Below are positions 45,162 to 56,884 of a stretch of 64,000 bases of DNA, piece by piece. This DNA is from Acytostelium subglobosum LB1 (lineage: Eukaryota; Evosea; Eumycetozoa; Acytosteliales; Acytosteliaceae). Position 1 is the stretch's first letter. Every line of letters begins with the position of its first letter. Below the pieces are notes generated by a model, which ran no database searches, had not been told where the DNA came from, and was given only the letters and a program-made list of their open reading frames with translations. Both the position numbers and the translations under genes were made by a program. The stretch lies in NCBI RefSeq assembly GCF_000787575.1, contig NW_012236524.1, forward strand, positions 1 to 64,000. The letters run 5' to 3'.

Positions 45162-48100
45162 TCATTTCTTCGATACTCGTTGATACAACTCAATGATGTT
45201 GATGTAACCATGTTCATAAGCTGGTTCGACAATAGCATCAAGGTGTTGTTGACTAGGTACAATGTAGAATGGTGTTGATTGAATATCCTCAAAGAGGTAT
45301 TTGAGTATCCGATGATTGTTGTTCGTTGATGCATCATACATTGTGTTCAGAGTTGGAAGATATCTCTTGAGTTGGGCCAGTGATGTACATCTCTGATGGA
45401 TCGACTTGACCACATCAACGTAATCATTCTCAAATGCCCATTCTAGAATATACTTCAAAGTGAGTGATGATCCATCCAACTTGAGGTAACCTTTGTCCAA
45501 GATGTAATCCATCATAATAGAGTTGGACATATGGTTTGGGATTAAATCGCTTGGTTTGAATGGTGGAGATCTGGTGGCGGCCAAGTCCAAGATGCATTGG
45601 AATGATTGAGTGTCACCTCTAACAACACAATCATCTATTATCATCTTGTAATGCTCTTGACCCAATTGTTGTTCAATATCATCATCAGAGATACAGTTCA
45701 ATAGGTCGATCATAGGTTGTAGGTGTTCACTTGAAACACATGATATCGATAAAAGTATCTGAGTGATGCTTGATACATCAATCGATCCTTTGTGTCCATT
45801 ATAAACGGCCTTGACCATATCAACAATGTCATTGCCAGTGAGTTTGTCATGTCTTGCCGCTTTGCATAAATGACAGACAAATACTCCATCGATCTTCTTG
45901 CTGCCCTTGACCATGTGTCCAATCTTGTCCAAGATGATCTTTGCAGTGTCTATATCTCTTTGGATCATCGCCTCATGAAATGCTCCGTGATAGTCTGTTG
46001 CCATGTGCATGTTCAACATAAACTCGATGACATCCTTCTTTCCTGCCTTGATCGCATGTCTAAGCACATCACCATAGTGAAATATGATTGATTTATGCTC
46101 CAACAATCTCTCAATCAGTTTGATTGAAACAATGCTAGAGTTGATACGACTCACTGCGCTTTTGTATCCATACATTGGTTCTGTCTCCAGGATGTAGTTG
46201 ACCAACTCCAAGTGATTGTTAGCCTGGAGCGCAATTGATAGATGTGGAAATGCTGATTGATTGATTGATTTGGCCTGTGTAGTATTGAGCAACTTAACAA
46301 ACAGGTCCAAGTTGCCATTCATTGCGACATTGTTCAACACCCAGAACATCTCCTTCCCCACATCATCTCGTGTCGGCATGGTAATGGATTCGAGGGGATA
46401 GTGTGAGAGTATCAACTCTCGCACATCTGCTGAGGATGATGATGGTTCAACTACATTCAATAATAATGTATATCCTGGATGTCTTCCCAGGTCCTCGCCC
46501 AACATGATGTCCAATCCAACATCCACCATGCAGTATCTTACTATATCAATGATGTTGAGTTTGATTGAATGCTTCAAAAGTGATCTCTGGATACTAGTTG
46601 TGACCAATGAGTTGGCACGTAGTACTTTGAACATGTCCACTGCCCATGGCTTGTCAAACCAGTTAGTGATAAGTGTATCCACACTGTCTTTGGATTTGAT
46701 CAGATGATCAAATCGGTATCCAAGTGTCAATAACTTGTTGAGGAATGATGGATGTTTGATCTGGATCAACTGGTCCTGACTGATTGACGTGTGGGCGGGG
46801 GTCTGGAAAGTGATTGATATGTACTGCTCCAACGCTCTTTCCCATCCAGGTTGACTACATTCTGATTGCAGCTCAATGAATAGGCTCATAAACTCTTCAT
46901 TGTTGGGGAGCAACATCTTGGGATCTTTGAGCAATGTATCCATGATTGATTGGTTGGGGTATAGCAGGGCCTTCTCAAGCAGTGTGGAGTTGTAACGATC
47001 TTCATGTGTGTAGAATGATTGATAGGCAGCGTGGAACCATTGACTTGCACCATATTCAATCAAGTTCTCAAGACTATTCTTTGAACAAAGGATTGATCCT
47101 TTCATCGTTGGCACACCAATAGTATCATATATGATGCCCACTTGTTCCATGATCATTCCACATATCTTGCCATCACTGAACACCTTGTGAATTGCAGTTT
47201 CCAAGCGTGGCGAGGCATTGACGACAATGCTCTCATCGATTTCCTCTGCAGGTGATTCCTCGCGATCCCTATGATTGATTGATTGAGTGAGTGAATGAGC
47301 GTCCTCTGTGATCACAATAAGTGAATAATACCTCTTCTTGTTTGATTGAATGAGTTTGATGAGTGATTGAGAGTGATTGACGATTCGAGAATGTCCTTTC
47401 ATCAATGATGGCAACATGATTGAGTTGATTGTACGCAGTCTGTCTACCTTGGGAAGTGAGTTGAACTCGATGGATGCAAGATAATGCTCAAGTACGTGGT
47501 ATGCATTGTATTCAGATGCATCAATCAAAGTACCGATTGTAGCCTTGTTTCGCTTCATAGTACAAAGCATGTTCAAAGCATAAAGGTTATCATTGCAATA
47601 TGCCATGTGAATGATGTCCTGTATGTTGACTGGTGATTGTATATCCTCCAATGTGAATTGATTGATTACATATTGGACCACATCATTGTTGGGATTGGCC
47701 ATTACAATGCCACATACACCAATGTCATTCTTGACTCTGGGCAGATTGTCCAGAATCAGTACTACAGTGTCCAAAGATGCCTTTCCAATCAGTTCATTCG
47801 CAAACTCCTTGATCTGATCATCTCGTGACCATACATCCAGTTCTTCTTTACCAACTCGATCAAATATAATTGACAAAGTATCAAAGATGTCCTTGGCTTT
47901 GGCATTGGTCTTGTCCGGGTCCATATCCATATTCAATGCCTCGGCGAAAGTCTCCATTACAAATGGTACTCTGAAAGTTGTAAGAATCTTGTTCATGATC
48001 AATGGTGAGATCCTTGTTGCCACTTTTAGTAGTTCCTCAAACACATCGCCGTTGACATCAGTGTCATGACAGTTTTGAATGAAGTTGAGTACCATGTCAA

Positions 48101-49334
48101 CAGTGATCTGGCTTCCATCCATGGACATTGACTCAAACATGTGCATCAAATTGGTATGATTGAATAGTTGGAGATGTTTGTGAGAGGGATGAGTGATGAG
48201 CATTGCCATGCTCATTGACATCTGTTGCCAGATAATAGCACCAATCTCTACCACTTGTGGAAGTAGTGCCTCGGCCATCTCCAAGTCTTCTGTGATAATG
48301 GCTGCCTTGGGTGTGACAATCAGCTTGCCAAAACCAACATCGAAATGTCCACAGATAGATCGCTTTGATGATGATTTAACATAATCAAGCGAGTGGATAT
48401 ATTTGAGAATATCAACATGTCCATAATCGACCAAGGTCTCAATCAATTGATCAAGATGAGGATATAGATAACTAGTCCCAAGTAGTGATTGAAGTATATT
48501 GACGTTGCCATGCTTGGTGGTTGACAGAAGCTGAATGCATTCTTCCAATACATCCTCCCATTGATGTGAGACCAATGATCGAGGTTTATGTTTGATGATG
48601 TATTGTACACTATCCAACATATTGTGATATATTGAATGTTTGAGTGCTTCAATCCAAATCAGATCTTCAAGCACCGGGTCAAACAAGTGATCACTATCAT
48701 CAAACTCCGCGTGCAACACCTTGAGCATCTCCAAGCTCACACCAGGTTTCGAGAGCTCTCCAATGAGCGAGCCATTCCTCGGTTGACTCTTGAAACAGTT
48801 ATGTTTGATTAGCAATCGCACAAGTTCCACGTTACCAGTGTCGATGGCTGGATACAAGAGAGCGAGCTTCATTTTGAATGTGCAAGCAATGCTGTTGTTG
48901 TTATTAGAGTTGAAGTATGTGTTGAACAAGTCAATGTTGGCGGGCTTGATCATGTTGATCATATGTTCATCACATAGTAACTCCAGGAGTACAGGTCCAT
49001 TGTTGTGTTCCATAATATATTTGCCAGTGACAGTGTTATTATGTTTGAATGACTTGTATACCAATCGAGTAATCAATGATGTAGGTAGAGGAGTGGTAAT
49101 GTTGTGATTCGTTATCATTCTATTGAATGATTGTATGAACCATTGATTGGCATGATACTTTATCATCTTTGTAAGGTTGCCATCATTGTATAACCTTTGA
49201 CCTTTGATCGTTTGTGTTGTTACACTTATAATCTTATGAATTTCTGTAACATGTTTGAAAATGCTATTTCTCAACAACTTGTTACCAAACACCAATCTTA
49301 GTGATTGATATACTATTGTACTACTACTATCCAT
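45162..49334 (-). CDS. Large ankyrin-type repeat protein with internal duplication
   Basis: Exons 47332-49334 and 45162-47268 give 1369 residues. The 63-base intron (GTATTA donor, CATAG acceptor) is in frame without stops, so the unspliced frame would be 1390. The N-terminal block (LRLVFGNKLLRNSIFKHVTEIHKI, then MIKYHANQWFIQSFNRM) recurs near the middle, after the intron, as HKVFSDGKICGMIMEQVGIIYDTI and LIEYGASQWFHAAYQSF. So the gene looks like two fused copies of one family member, joined at the intron. The rest is degenerate ankyrin-like helix pairs. Large proteins of this form are frequent in dictyostelids; function unknown. It lies antisense between two FNIP pairs. Confidence 0.75.
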   Translation of the reverse strand: MDSSSTIVYQSLRLVFGNKLLRNSIFKHVTEIHKIISVTTQTIKGQRLYNDGNLTKMIKYHANQWFIQSFNRMITNHNITTPLPTSLITRLVYKSFKHNNTVTGKYIMEHNNGPVLLELLCDEHMINMIKPANIDLFNTYFNSNNNNSIACTFKMKLALLYPAIDTGNVELVRLLIKHNCFKSQPRNGSLIGELSKPGVSLEMLKVLHAEFDDSDHLFDPVLEDLIWIEALKHSIYHNMLDSVQYIIKHKPRSLVSHQWEDVLEECIQLLSTTKHGNVNILQSLLGTSYLYPHLDQLIETLVDYGHVDILKYIHSLDYVKSSSKRSICGHFDVGFGKLIVTPKAAIITEDLEMAEALLPQVVEIGAIIWQQMSMSMAMLITHPSHKHLQLFNHTNLMHMFESMSMDGSQITVDMVLNFIQNCHDTDVNGDVFEELLKVATRISPLIMNKILTTFRVPFVMETFAEALNMDMDPDKTNAKAKDIFDTLSIIFDRVGKEELDVWSRDDQIKEFANELIGKASLDTVVLILDNLPRVKNDIGVCGIVMANPNNDVVQYVINQFTLEDIQSPVNIQDIIHMAYCNDNLYALNMLCTMKRNKATIGTLIDASEYNAYHVLEHYLASIEFNSLPKVDRLRTINSIMLPSLMKGHSRIVNHSQSLIKLIQSNKKRYYSLIVITEDAHSLTQSINHRDREESPAEEIDESIVVNASPRLETAIHKVFSDGKICGMIMEQVGIIYDTIGVPTMKGSILCSKNSLENLIEYGASQWFHAAYQSFYTHEDRYNSTLLEKALLYPNQSIMDTLLKDPKMLLPNNEEFMSLFIELQSECSQPGWERALEQYISITFQTPAHTSISQDQLIQIKHPSFLNKLLTLGYRFDHLIKSKDSVDTLITNWFDKPWAVDMFKVLRANSLVTTSIQRSLLKHSIKLNIIDIVRYCMVDVGLDIMLGEDLGRHPGYTLLLNVVEPSSSSADVRELILSHYPLESITMPTRDDVGKEMFWVLNNVAMNGNLDLFVKLLNTTQAKSINQSAFPHLSIALQANNHLELVNYILETEPMYGYKSAVSRINSSIVSIKLIERLLEHKSIIFHYGDVLRHAIKAGKKDVIEFMLNMHMATDYHGAFHEAMIQRDIDTAKIILDKIGHMVKGSKKIDGVFVCHLCKAARHDKLTGNDIVDMVKAVYNGHKGSIDVSSITQILLSISCVSSEHLQPMIDLLNCISDDDIEQQLGQEHYKMIIDDCVVRGDTQSFQCILDLAATRSPPFKPSDLIPNHMSNSIMMDYILDKGYLKLDGSSLTLKYILEWAFENDYVDVVKSIHQRCTSLAQLKRYLPTLNTMYDASTNNNHRILKYLFEDIQSTPFYIVPSQQHLDAIVEPAYEHGYINIIELYQRVSKK

Positions 49335-49780
49335 ATAATGTTATAATTATCTCTATCTTTATCTCTATCTTTAACTCTAGAAATATTTTTAAAATGAATA
49401 ATTAAGGTCCTAAGATATTTTTAAAAGGTGCCCGTCCACTTGAACTTAAAAAATTTCTGATTCAGGAACTTCAATTAATATAATCAGATCAATAATGATA
49501 CGACATAATACAAGAAGTACGAATCTTATCTATCAGATACACTGACACACTACCCCAACTAGATGTACAATCATCTTACAACAACATTGTGTGACCACAC
49601 AGTCACACCAACCCAAACTTGAACACACTCAATCAATCAATTAATAACAAATGAATGATTGAACAAATGAACGAATACTCTTGATGATCATCACAAGATA
49701 TTAGTTTATTCGCAATAATAATCAATCCTTTATCATTTAATTAATATTTTTATAGTTATTAATAATAATAATAATATAAA
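49335..49780. other. Divergent promoter region
   Basis: Strongly AT-rich spacer between the start of the ankyrin-type gene and the start of FNIP copy 3, presumably with both promoters. No gene seen. Confidence 0.6.
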
Positions 49781-51555
49781 ATGGATACTCTACCATTAAT
49801 TATTATTACAAATATTGTTATAAATTTGGATAGGTTTATTGATAGAATATTCTTTTCATTAGTATGCAAAAGATTTTATAAACATAGATCTAAATATCTA
49901 AACTTTATTGGAGTTGTAGATAAGTTGGATAGTGATTTCAATAATCTACATTCATACAAAGATATTATCAACATTTCCAAACAATCATATTCATCAATTG
50001 ATATCAATCTTGATGATCACTATGGTCAATCACCAAACAATGTTGAACTATTCTCATTAGGTAAATATATTATGATATTTCATTATTGATTCATTCAATC
50101 AATCAAACTAATATATTCAAACTCAATTTAGTCAAACTCAAACAAATTTTGAGAATGCCAACTCTGAAATCAGTTTGTTTCATTACCAATATGATGACGA
50201 ATAATGAACCAAATACTCAGGTTATTGTACATCATCATCCGTTCTCAAGATCACATCCACATTGGAATGAGACCAGAGTGATATTGGATGATTTGGTGCT
50301 TCGACATGTTGAGGTTCAATTGATACTTGGTACTCAAATATTCCCAATGCATCATCTACCACTGTTCCAACTTGTTTATCAAGGAATGAATGATGATTTC
50401 AATTTCCAGAGAGACAACCTACCACATAAACTACAGGTACTGCTACTTCGTGTTAGACTTGAAGGCACATTGAACCAGAGTGCAAGGCCACTACCTCAGA
50501 GTCTTAAGGTATTGAGCTTCAAAGAGTCAACACAATGGAACAATCCAATAATGCCAGGTAGTCTCCCACATCATCTTATCAACATATATTTCAACAATTC
50601 ATTCAATCAAGTCCTTGAGCCCAACACCTTCCCACCAACAGTCAAGACCATCTCGTTTGGTACCGGTTTCAATCAAACACTCAATGGTGTGCTCCCTATT
50701 TCACTTCTACACCTGCTCATAAACGTTAACAACATTGACTACAACCATGATCTGATCAATCTACCAGCTGGACTTCTCGAGCTAGCCCTACCCAAGTCCT
50801 TTGTCAACCGAGCCCTCAACTGTCCATCTTTGGAGCGCCTTGAGGTATACTCCTACATTCCCATCAGCCATCAATTCCCAAACCTCCAAGGACTTACAAT
50901 CAATCGAGTTGATCAGAATTGTAACTTTGAGGTTGTGACCTCAACTCAATTTCCAAAGCTTGCAGAACTTTTAATCAAGGAGGGAGTGGAGATGGATCTG
51001 GATATCTCGCATCTACCTTGGACAACTCTCAAGAAGGTCAACATGTTCCAAAGTATCTTCTTTACATATCCAAAGATCCTGCCTTTCAAGTTCCCTTTGG
51101 GCCTGGAGAAGTTAGCAGTAGGAGGATACGACTTTGTTGCAGCACCACTTGGAAGTCTACCATCATCGATCAACAGTCTCAAACTATGGGATGTCAAGAA
51201 TATCAGGCTCGGTGATATACCATCCTCAGTTACCAAGTTGGTGATTGAGAAATATGATCAGTCATTCGATGTCAAGATGTTGCCTATATCACTCTCCAAG
51301 TTTGTCATATCAACATTGCCCAATCAGATAGATATTGTTAGGCAACTACCAGATACTATTAGGAAGTTTGAGATACTTACCCATTTCAAGTTGATCAGAG
51401 TATCTAATCAATTGTACTTCCGACAGCCACATGATGATGAAGATCAACTCGGACAAACTCCATATGGATTCCAGACCAAGTCGACCTTAGACTCTATTAT
51501 CCAATCGATTGAACCTCCACCCATTCGAACCGATATATCAACACTGCTATCCTAG
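49781..51555 (+). CDS. F-box-like protein with FNIP repeats (copy 3)
   Basis: Exons 49781-50060 (280 bases) and 50132-51555 give 567 residues; phase 1 intron as in its paralogues. F-box-like start DTLPLIIITNIVINLD then RIFFSLVCKRFYKHRSKY. Repeats such as FNQVLEPNTFPPTVKTISF and FNQTLNGVLPISLLHLLI. Its first exon is more AT-rich than the second. The longest of the four copies, with extra residues near PNTQVIVHHHPFSRSHP and at the C-terminus. Confidence 0.8.
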
Positions 51556-51693
51556 ATCACAATTCATTCCATCAAAGAATCAATCAAATCCATAAACACA
51601 AGAATCTCAACAATCGAAAAAGGGATTTTAGATTCAAAGTCCATCTTCATTCATTCACTAACTCATTCACTTATTAACTCATTCAATCACATA

Positions 51694-53348
51694 ATGGAGT
51701 CACTACCTTTAGTAATACTTAACAAGATTATATTAAGTATTGAACAGTTTGAATCAAGGTTGTTTGTATCTTTGTTGTGTAGGAGATTGTATGAACATAG
51801 ACACAAGTATCTAAACTTCATTGGATCATACAATACAACTTATAATCAGAGAGATATATCAGTTGAGCATCACCTTCACTCTTACAACGATATCATCAAC
51901 AATGAATACCTTACAAACATAACAATGCTCCTAAGATCATTCATACACAAGACAGAGAACATTTTTGAAATGGGTAAGTCTTTCACTTGATTCATTGATT
52001 GAATGAATGAGTGAATGACTAACAGTCTGACTGCCTCATAGACAGGTTCAAACAGACATTCTTGGGCATGACCAACTTGAAGCAACTCACTTTACAGTAT
52101 ATTGGAGGCAATGTACCTGTTTGTGAGACAAATCCTCAATGGCCAGAGTTTAACCAAGTGCTGACTGTGTTGGCAGATAGGTCCGTACACAGGTGTTTGT
52201 ACATTCTATTCGGTTCTTTTCCAATCATACAACATAGCAACTGGTCCAGTGTATACTATGGTCATTTTATGGATGATTATACACTACAACAACATCATAT
52301 ACCTGACAGCCTAGACAAACTATTGTTACCAACATATCGTGGTACAGTGGACAACATATTGCCCGATCACTTGAAGACCTTGGAACTATCAGGATCAACA
52401 TGGAACCATACCATCTATCCGGGTACCCTACCAGGCAAGCTGGAGACACTAAGCTTGCCATCTCTATTCAATCAAGAGATCATAGAGCGATTACTCCCCG
52501 CAACAATCAAATCGTTAACATTTGGATCTTCGTTCGGAGGATCTCTGAATTGTGTACTACCTCCATCTCTCACCTTCCTTGACCTAAAGGATGTCTCAAG
52601 CTATCCACATAGCTTGGTTAACCTCCCTTCCAGTCTCACAACCATTCACACGCCCATTGATTACCAACAAACAATCCAACATCCTCCTTTGAAGCAACTC
52701 CACATTCAACAATTCTGGCAATCATTGTCAAGCTATCCATTCCCCAACCTCAAGGTGTTGTCAATCAAACAAATAATCTATGCAGGCAATGAAGGGTTGT
52801 TTACAGATCCATCACTTCAGACATCAATGTTGGGGACGATTATAAAGTCTATACAATGGTCCACACTGAAGAAGTGCACTCTACATAATGATAATTATGG
52901 ATTCAAGCCGCAGCTGACTCAGCCCATACCATTTGGTGTTAAGGAGTTGTTCATTGGCAATTGTAGCTTTGTATCGGCCACACCTGGATGTCTGCCTTCA
53001 TCAATCACTAGACTCACACTGTTGGATGCAAAGGGACTCAAGCAAGGCGACATTCCTACATCTGTAAAATGGTTGGAGATGAGATATGCTTCAACACTAG
53101 CCAATGATCTACAAGTGTTGCCAAGCTCTATTCGTAATCTACAATTGAGAAACACAAAGATACAACCAGACGTACACATCACGATGTTCCCAAAGTCAAT
53201 CATATCAATGAAGATTGTACTTAGCAGAGTAACACTCAAACTAATTCGATTGAATGATGATCTATACTTTAGAAATGGGCCATCAATCAATGAGTATGGC
53301 TTCATCTCCAGCTCTTCAGCTCAATCAATCTTAATCGCAGCACAATAA
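51694..53348 (+). CDS. F-box-like protein with FNIP repeats (copy 4)
   Basis: Exons 51694-51973 (280 bases) and 52042-53348 give 528 residues. F-box-like start ESLPLVILNKIILSIE then RLFVSLLCRRLYEHRHKY. Repeats such as FNQEIIERLLPATIKSLTF and FGGSLNCVLPPSLTFLDL. The C-terminus (LIRLNDDLYFRNGPSINEYGF) is shared with copies 1, 2 and 3. Ends about 60 bases from the convergent SET-MYND gene. Confidence 0.8.
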
Positions 53349-53410
53349 GGTTGATGGATTTTGACATTACATCCAGTTAAAGTAATAAATTAATCATATT
53401 TGATTGGTAT

Positions 53411-55830
53411 TTATCTGTGTTGCCCAATAGCATCGCAAACTTCTTCAATGGTGAGATCATAATCATCATCATAATCATCATCATCTTCATCGTCATCATA
53501 ATCTTCGTCATCATCTTCATCATCGTCTTCGTCATCGTCGGAGTATTCGTCATCTTCATCTTCATACTCATCCTCATCATCATCGTCTTCGTCATCTTCA
53601 TCTTCATCGTCATAATAGTCTTCATCGTCCTCGTCGTAGTATTCGTCATTGTCGTGAAGATGATGACTCTTCATCATCATGTTCATAATCAAGTCCTTGA
53701 AAATGTCCATATGGGGATCATACTCGGCACCGAAGCGTGGTTTGTCGTAATGAGTTGACAGACCGATGTTTTCTTCCAGATGCGAACGTAGAACCTCGTA
53801 CACTGATCTCATTCCCTGTCGATTCTCAGTGTGTTTCATTGCCTTGTGCAAGAGTGTGTAGCACGATACGAAGTGGAAGGGGATGATGTTTGCGGCCGTT
53901 TCACCAAGGGCTTTCTTGTAGCACTCCAACAGTTGTTTGACGACATCACCAGCAGACTGGTAGCAGGGTCCAAGTGATGACAGAGACGATACCTGTTCTT
54001 GGAGGTATGTTATCTGTAGACAACTGTGTGGCTGGAAGTACTGATGAATGAACTGTTCTGATCGAGGCGAGATCTTCTCGATAATGTCGAATACTGTCGC
54101 CATTGTTGTGTGACCCCTGTCGCACTGATATACCTGTCCATCAAAGTCGATATTTGGTTGAGGCTCCCAAGTAAAGAGATTCCTGCTGCCCAGCGCCAGG
54201 CCACACTTGGGACATTGGTACTCGTTGTCCTCGTACGCATTGCACCGATCGCAAGTGCAATAAAAGTCAAACTCCTTCAAGAATGTTTGATGTCTGACTG
54301 TTTTGGAGAATTGTGGATCCATGTAGTTGGAGGTGATCTCATCGCCAGCCTTGATGTCCTGATTGCTGCGATAGACATACATGCCATAGTTGTCCATGTA
54401 TGAGTTGGTGTTGGCCAGACAGGAGTTGTTGATAAGCGACGAGCTTGGGAAGATGCCAATAGCTATAGGACAACATTCGATAAGGTCATGTAATACCTTG
54501 GTGTTGGGATGTAGCCTGGACACTGTGTTCAGGATGAACTTCTGCTTATCCAGTCGGTTGAGGAATGATTTGCCCTTCACCATATCAAATATTGAGGTGA
54601 TCTCGTTGGCCAATGGCTTGCCAGGCTCCTCCTTCTTGTCAGTCATGGAGGCTGTGTGGCAAAGCTTGTCCACATCTTGCAGCGTGTCATATATGAATGG
54701 TTTGCCATCTTTGCGCCATTGCTCCAGTGTATTCTGTTTGTTGGCCTTGCCATCCAGGTTCTGAATGGCACGAAGCACACAACGGATGATTAGACGAGTA
54801 TTGGTGCTCCTGAACTTGTTGTTGGTGGAGCTAATGACCATGCATTCATTCGTATGCATTTGTTTGACTACTTTGTCTTGTTGGCATTCTTCGCACATTG
54901 TGCATTTACAACTTTCGCATGTTGTAATGTCAAACGCTGTTTGAATGGGAGAATGAGTTAGTATTGGCGCCAAGTTACTTTCAAAGCAATGACCGGTATC
55001 ATACATTTTGGTGTGCTATCCAAGCAGTACGAGCAATAGGAGGCCATCTTATCTTGATTGACTGCCACAGCGAATGGAGCCACTCTCAGCAGAACAGTGC
55101 CCTTGGGTATGTCTTTGGATGCAACCATCCTCCTGCCACCATGTCGTCCAATGCCATCCCAGACCATCCTGATGGGGAAGTTGGCAAATGCCTTGTCCTT
55201 GGCGATCTTGGCCTCGATGTATGTCTTGTTGGACTGTATCCTCTTCTGTTGTTCCTGAAGCTCATCAATCATCGTCTTGATCTGTGTCTTCATTTCTTTG
55301 TTCTTGTCGGTGGTTGTTTGTTTCGATCCTTGCTGGAGGTGTGTAATGGCCTGCTCGGTCTTGCCCAACTGCACCAGGGCATTGGCCGATCGGATGTAGG
55401 CCTTGACGTTGGTCGGGTCAAAGTCGATGGCCATCTGAGCTGTGGTGGCCGACTCGGGAATGTATAGTTGTTTGGCGAATGACATCGATAGATTGGATGC
55501 AATGAGAGAGGCCGAGATCTTAGCGGCTTTGGCATCCTCTTTGGTTGCAGATTGTAGTGTGCTCATGTCTGCATGTTGATCATAACATTGCAGTGCCATC
55601 GAGAAGTATGATATCGCGAACAAAATCTCCTGTTTACTGTAAGCATCGTTGCCCAACTTCTTAAGTTCCCCCATACGATCGATCACTTCCTGTGCTGTAT
55701 TATAGAATGGTTGTGTAATCTCATGTGGTGTAGGTTGTTCAACAATGGGATACTGTTTGAATCTACTCATCAAGCTATGCATATATGATGGTAGATTACT
55801 ATCATTGTTGTGATGGTGATGATGAGCCAT
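53411..55830 (-). CDS. TPR-SET-MYND protein with acidic tail
   Basis: Exons 55005-55830 and 53411-54936 give 783 residues; the 68-base intron sits at the same place in the MYND finger as in the gene at 24077. Order: His/Asn-rich start, TPR-like region (about 50-190), first SET part (GGRRMVASKDIPKGTVLLRVAPF), MYND cysteines, second SET part, post-SET cysteines (CTCDRC, CPKCG), helical domain, then a C-terminal tail of about 75 residues that is almost all Asp, Glu and Tyr. The SET motif reads NNSCLAN rather than NHSCxPN, so a conserved cofactor-contact His and the Pro are changed, and methyltransferase activity is doubtful. The acidic tail could bind basic proteins such as histones; that is inference. 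Confidence 0.8.
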
Positions 55831-55854
55831 TCTTCTTCTTCTCTTTCAAGAGAT

Positions 55855-55882
55855 ATAATAACATAGTATACTATGTTATTAT
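55855..55882. promoter_or_regulatory. 28-base perfect palindrome before the SET-MYND gene
   Basis: The half-site ATAATAACATAGTA is followed directly by its exact reverse complement, with no spacer. It lies 24 bases upstream of the ATG at 55830 of the minus-strand gene. Could be a binding site for a dimeric regulator or a cruciform-forming leader. Confidence 0.5.
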
Positions 55883-55970
55883 GTGTATGAATGAATGAGT
55901 GATTGACTGATCAATCATTGAATGAACTTGCAGAATCAAAGGGATATTCGTCAGATTGCAAAAAAATGAA

Positions 55971-56031
55971 AGGGTGGGTTGCAATGAGGGCAAGGGCGAG
56001 GGTAAGGGCAAGGGCAAGGGTATGAGTGTAT
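55971..56031. repeat. G-rich AGGG repeat tract 2
   Basis: Repeated AGGGCA/AGGGCG/AGGGTA units with seven or more GGG runs, about 140-200 bases upstream of the SET-MYND gene starting at 55830. Confidence 0.75.
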
Positions 56032-56055
56032 TGAAGTAAGAGTGATATACACCAA

Positions 56056-56884
56056 TCAATCCAAACCATTACTTATGATATCAAACATCTTGCCAAAGTA
56101 GTGAGTGGATAGATGGATTGTGTTATCCAGGTGTTGGCNGGTACTGCTTCTTGACCTCGTCCTTATATTTGTTTGATCGAGACAGTATTACCAACAATAC
56201 TTTATAGGCCTCCTTATAGAGTCCGTGTACGAGGTATCTGGCATTGATGCCCAGGGCAGCATCGTCCATCTGTGGCAGTCGTTCGATTGTCTCCACCGTC
56301 TTGGAGTTTAACCTTAGCATATTGTCCACTTTTGAGAGGGCTTCATATCGTATATACCTAAGCCACACAGTGCCAACCGATTGGAAGTACTTCTGCATGG
56401 TTGCTTCAATATGTGGCAAATGTCCAACTTGATCGGCATAGCCTGACAACTCCTCCAACATCTCGTACGCCATGGTCATTGTCGTGTGGCCCTTGTCGCA
56501 TATGTAGACCTGTCCATCAAAGTCGCTCGCTGGCTGAGGCTCCCACGTCCTGAGGTTCTGCTTGCCAAGCGCCTGGCTACACGTTGGACATTGATTCTCG
56601 GTGTTCACCATAGTGGCGCATCGACTGCACTCGCAGAACATATTGAACTCCTTGAAGAATATCTCACGACGTCTCGTCAATGATTGTAGAGGATCGAGGT
56701 AGTTGGTGGTGACTTCGTCGCCAGCCTTGATATCCTGGTTGCTTCGATAGACCATCATGCCGTAGTTGTCCATGTAGAAGTAGGTGTTTGGCGCGCAGTT
56801 GTTGTTGATGAGTGTCGCGGTGGGGAAGATGCCCAGGCCCATAGGTGTATGAGAGATCGGATCATGAAGCTCCTTGAGATTGCT
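56056..56884 (-). pseudogene. 5'-truncated TPR-SET-MYND fragment
   Basis: Begins abruptly with NLKELHDP and contains the SET core (LINNNCAPN, KAGDEVTTNYLDP), post-SET cysteines (CECSRC, CPTCSQ) and the C-terminal helical domain. TPR, MYND and the first SET part are absent. The unresolved base n at 56139 shifts the frame; without it the frame continues QHLDNTIHLSTHYFGKMFDII and stops at 56056. It is joined directly to the end of another damaged copy at about 56885. Asn replaces His in the NHSC motif. A partial duplicate, unlikely to be functional. Confidence 0.7.

Noticed and set aside
53417-53758. Plus-strand Ile/Val-rich frame
   Set aside because: It is the antisense of the acidic tail of the SET-MYND gene; an artefact of GAT/GAA repeats.
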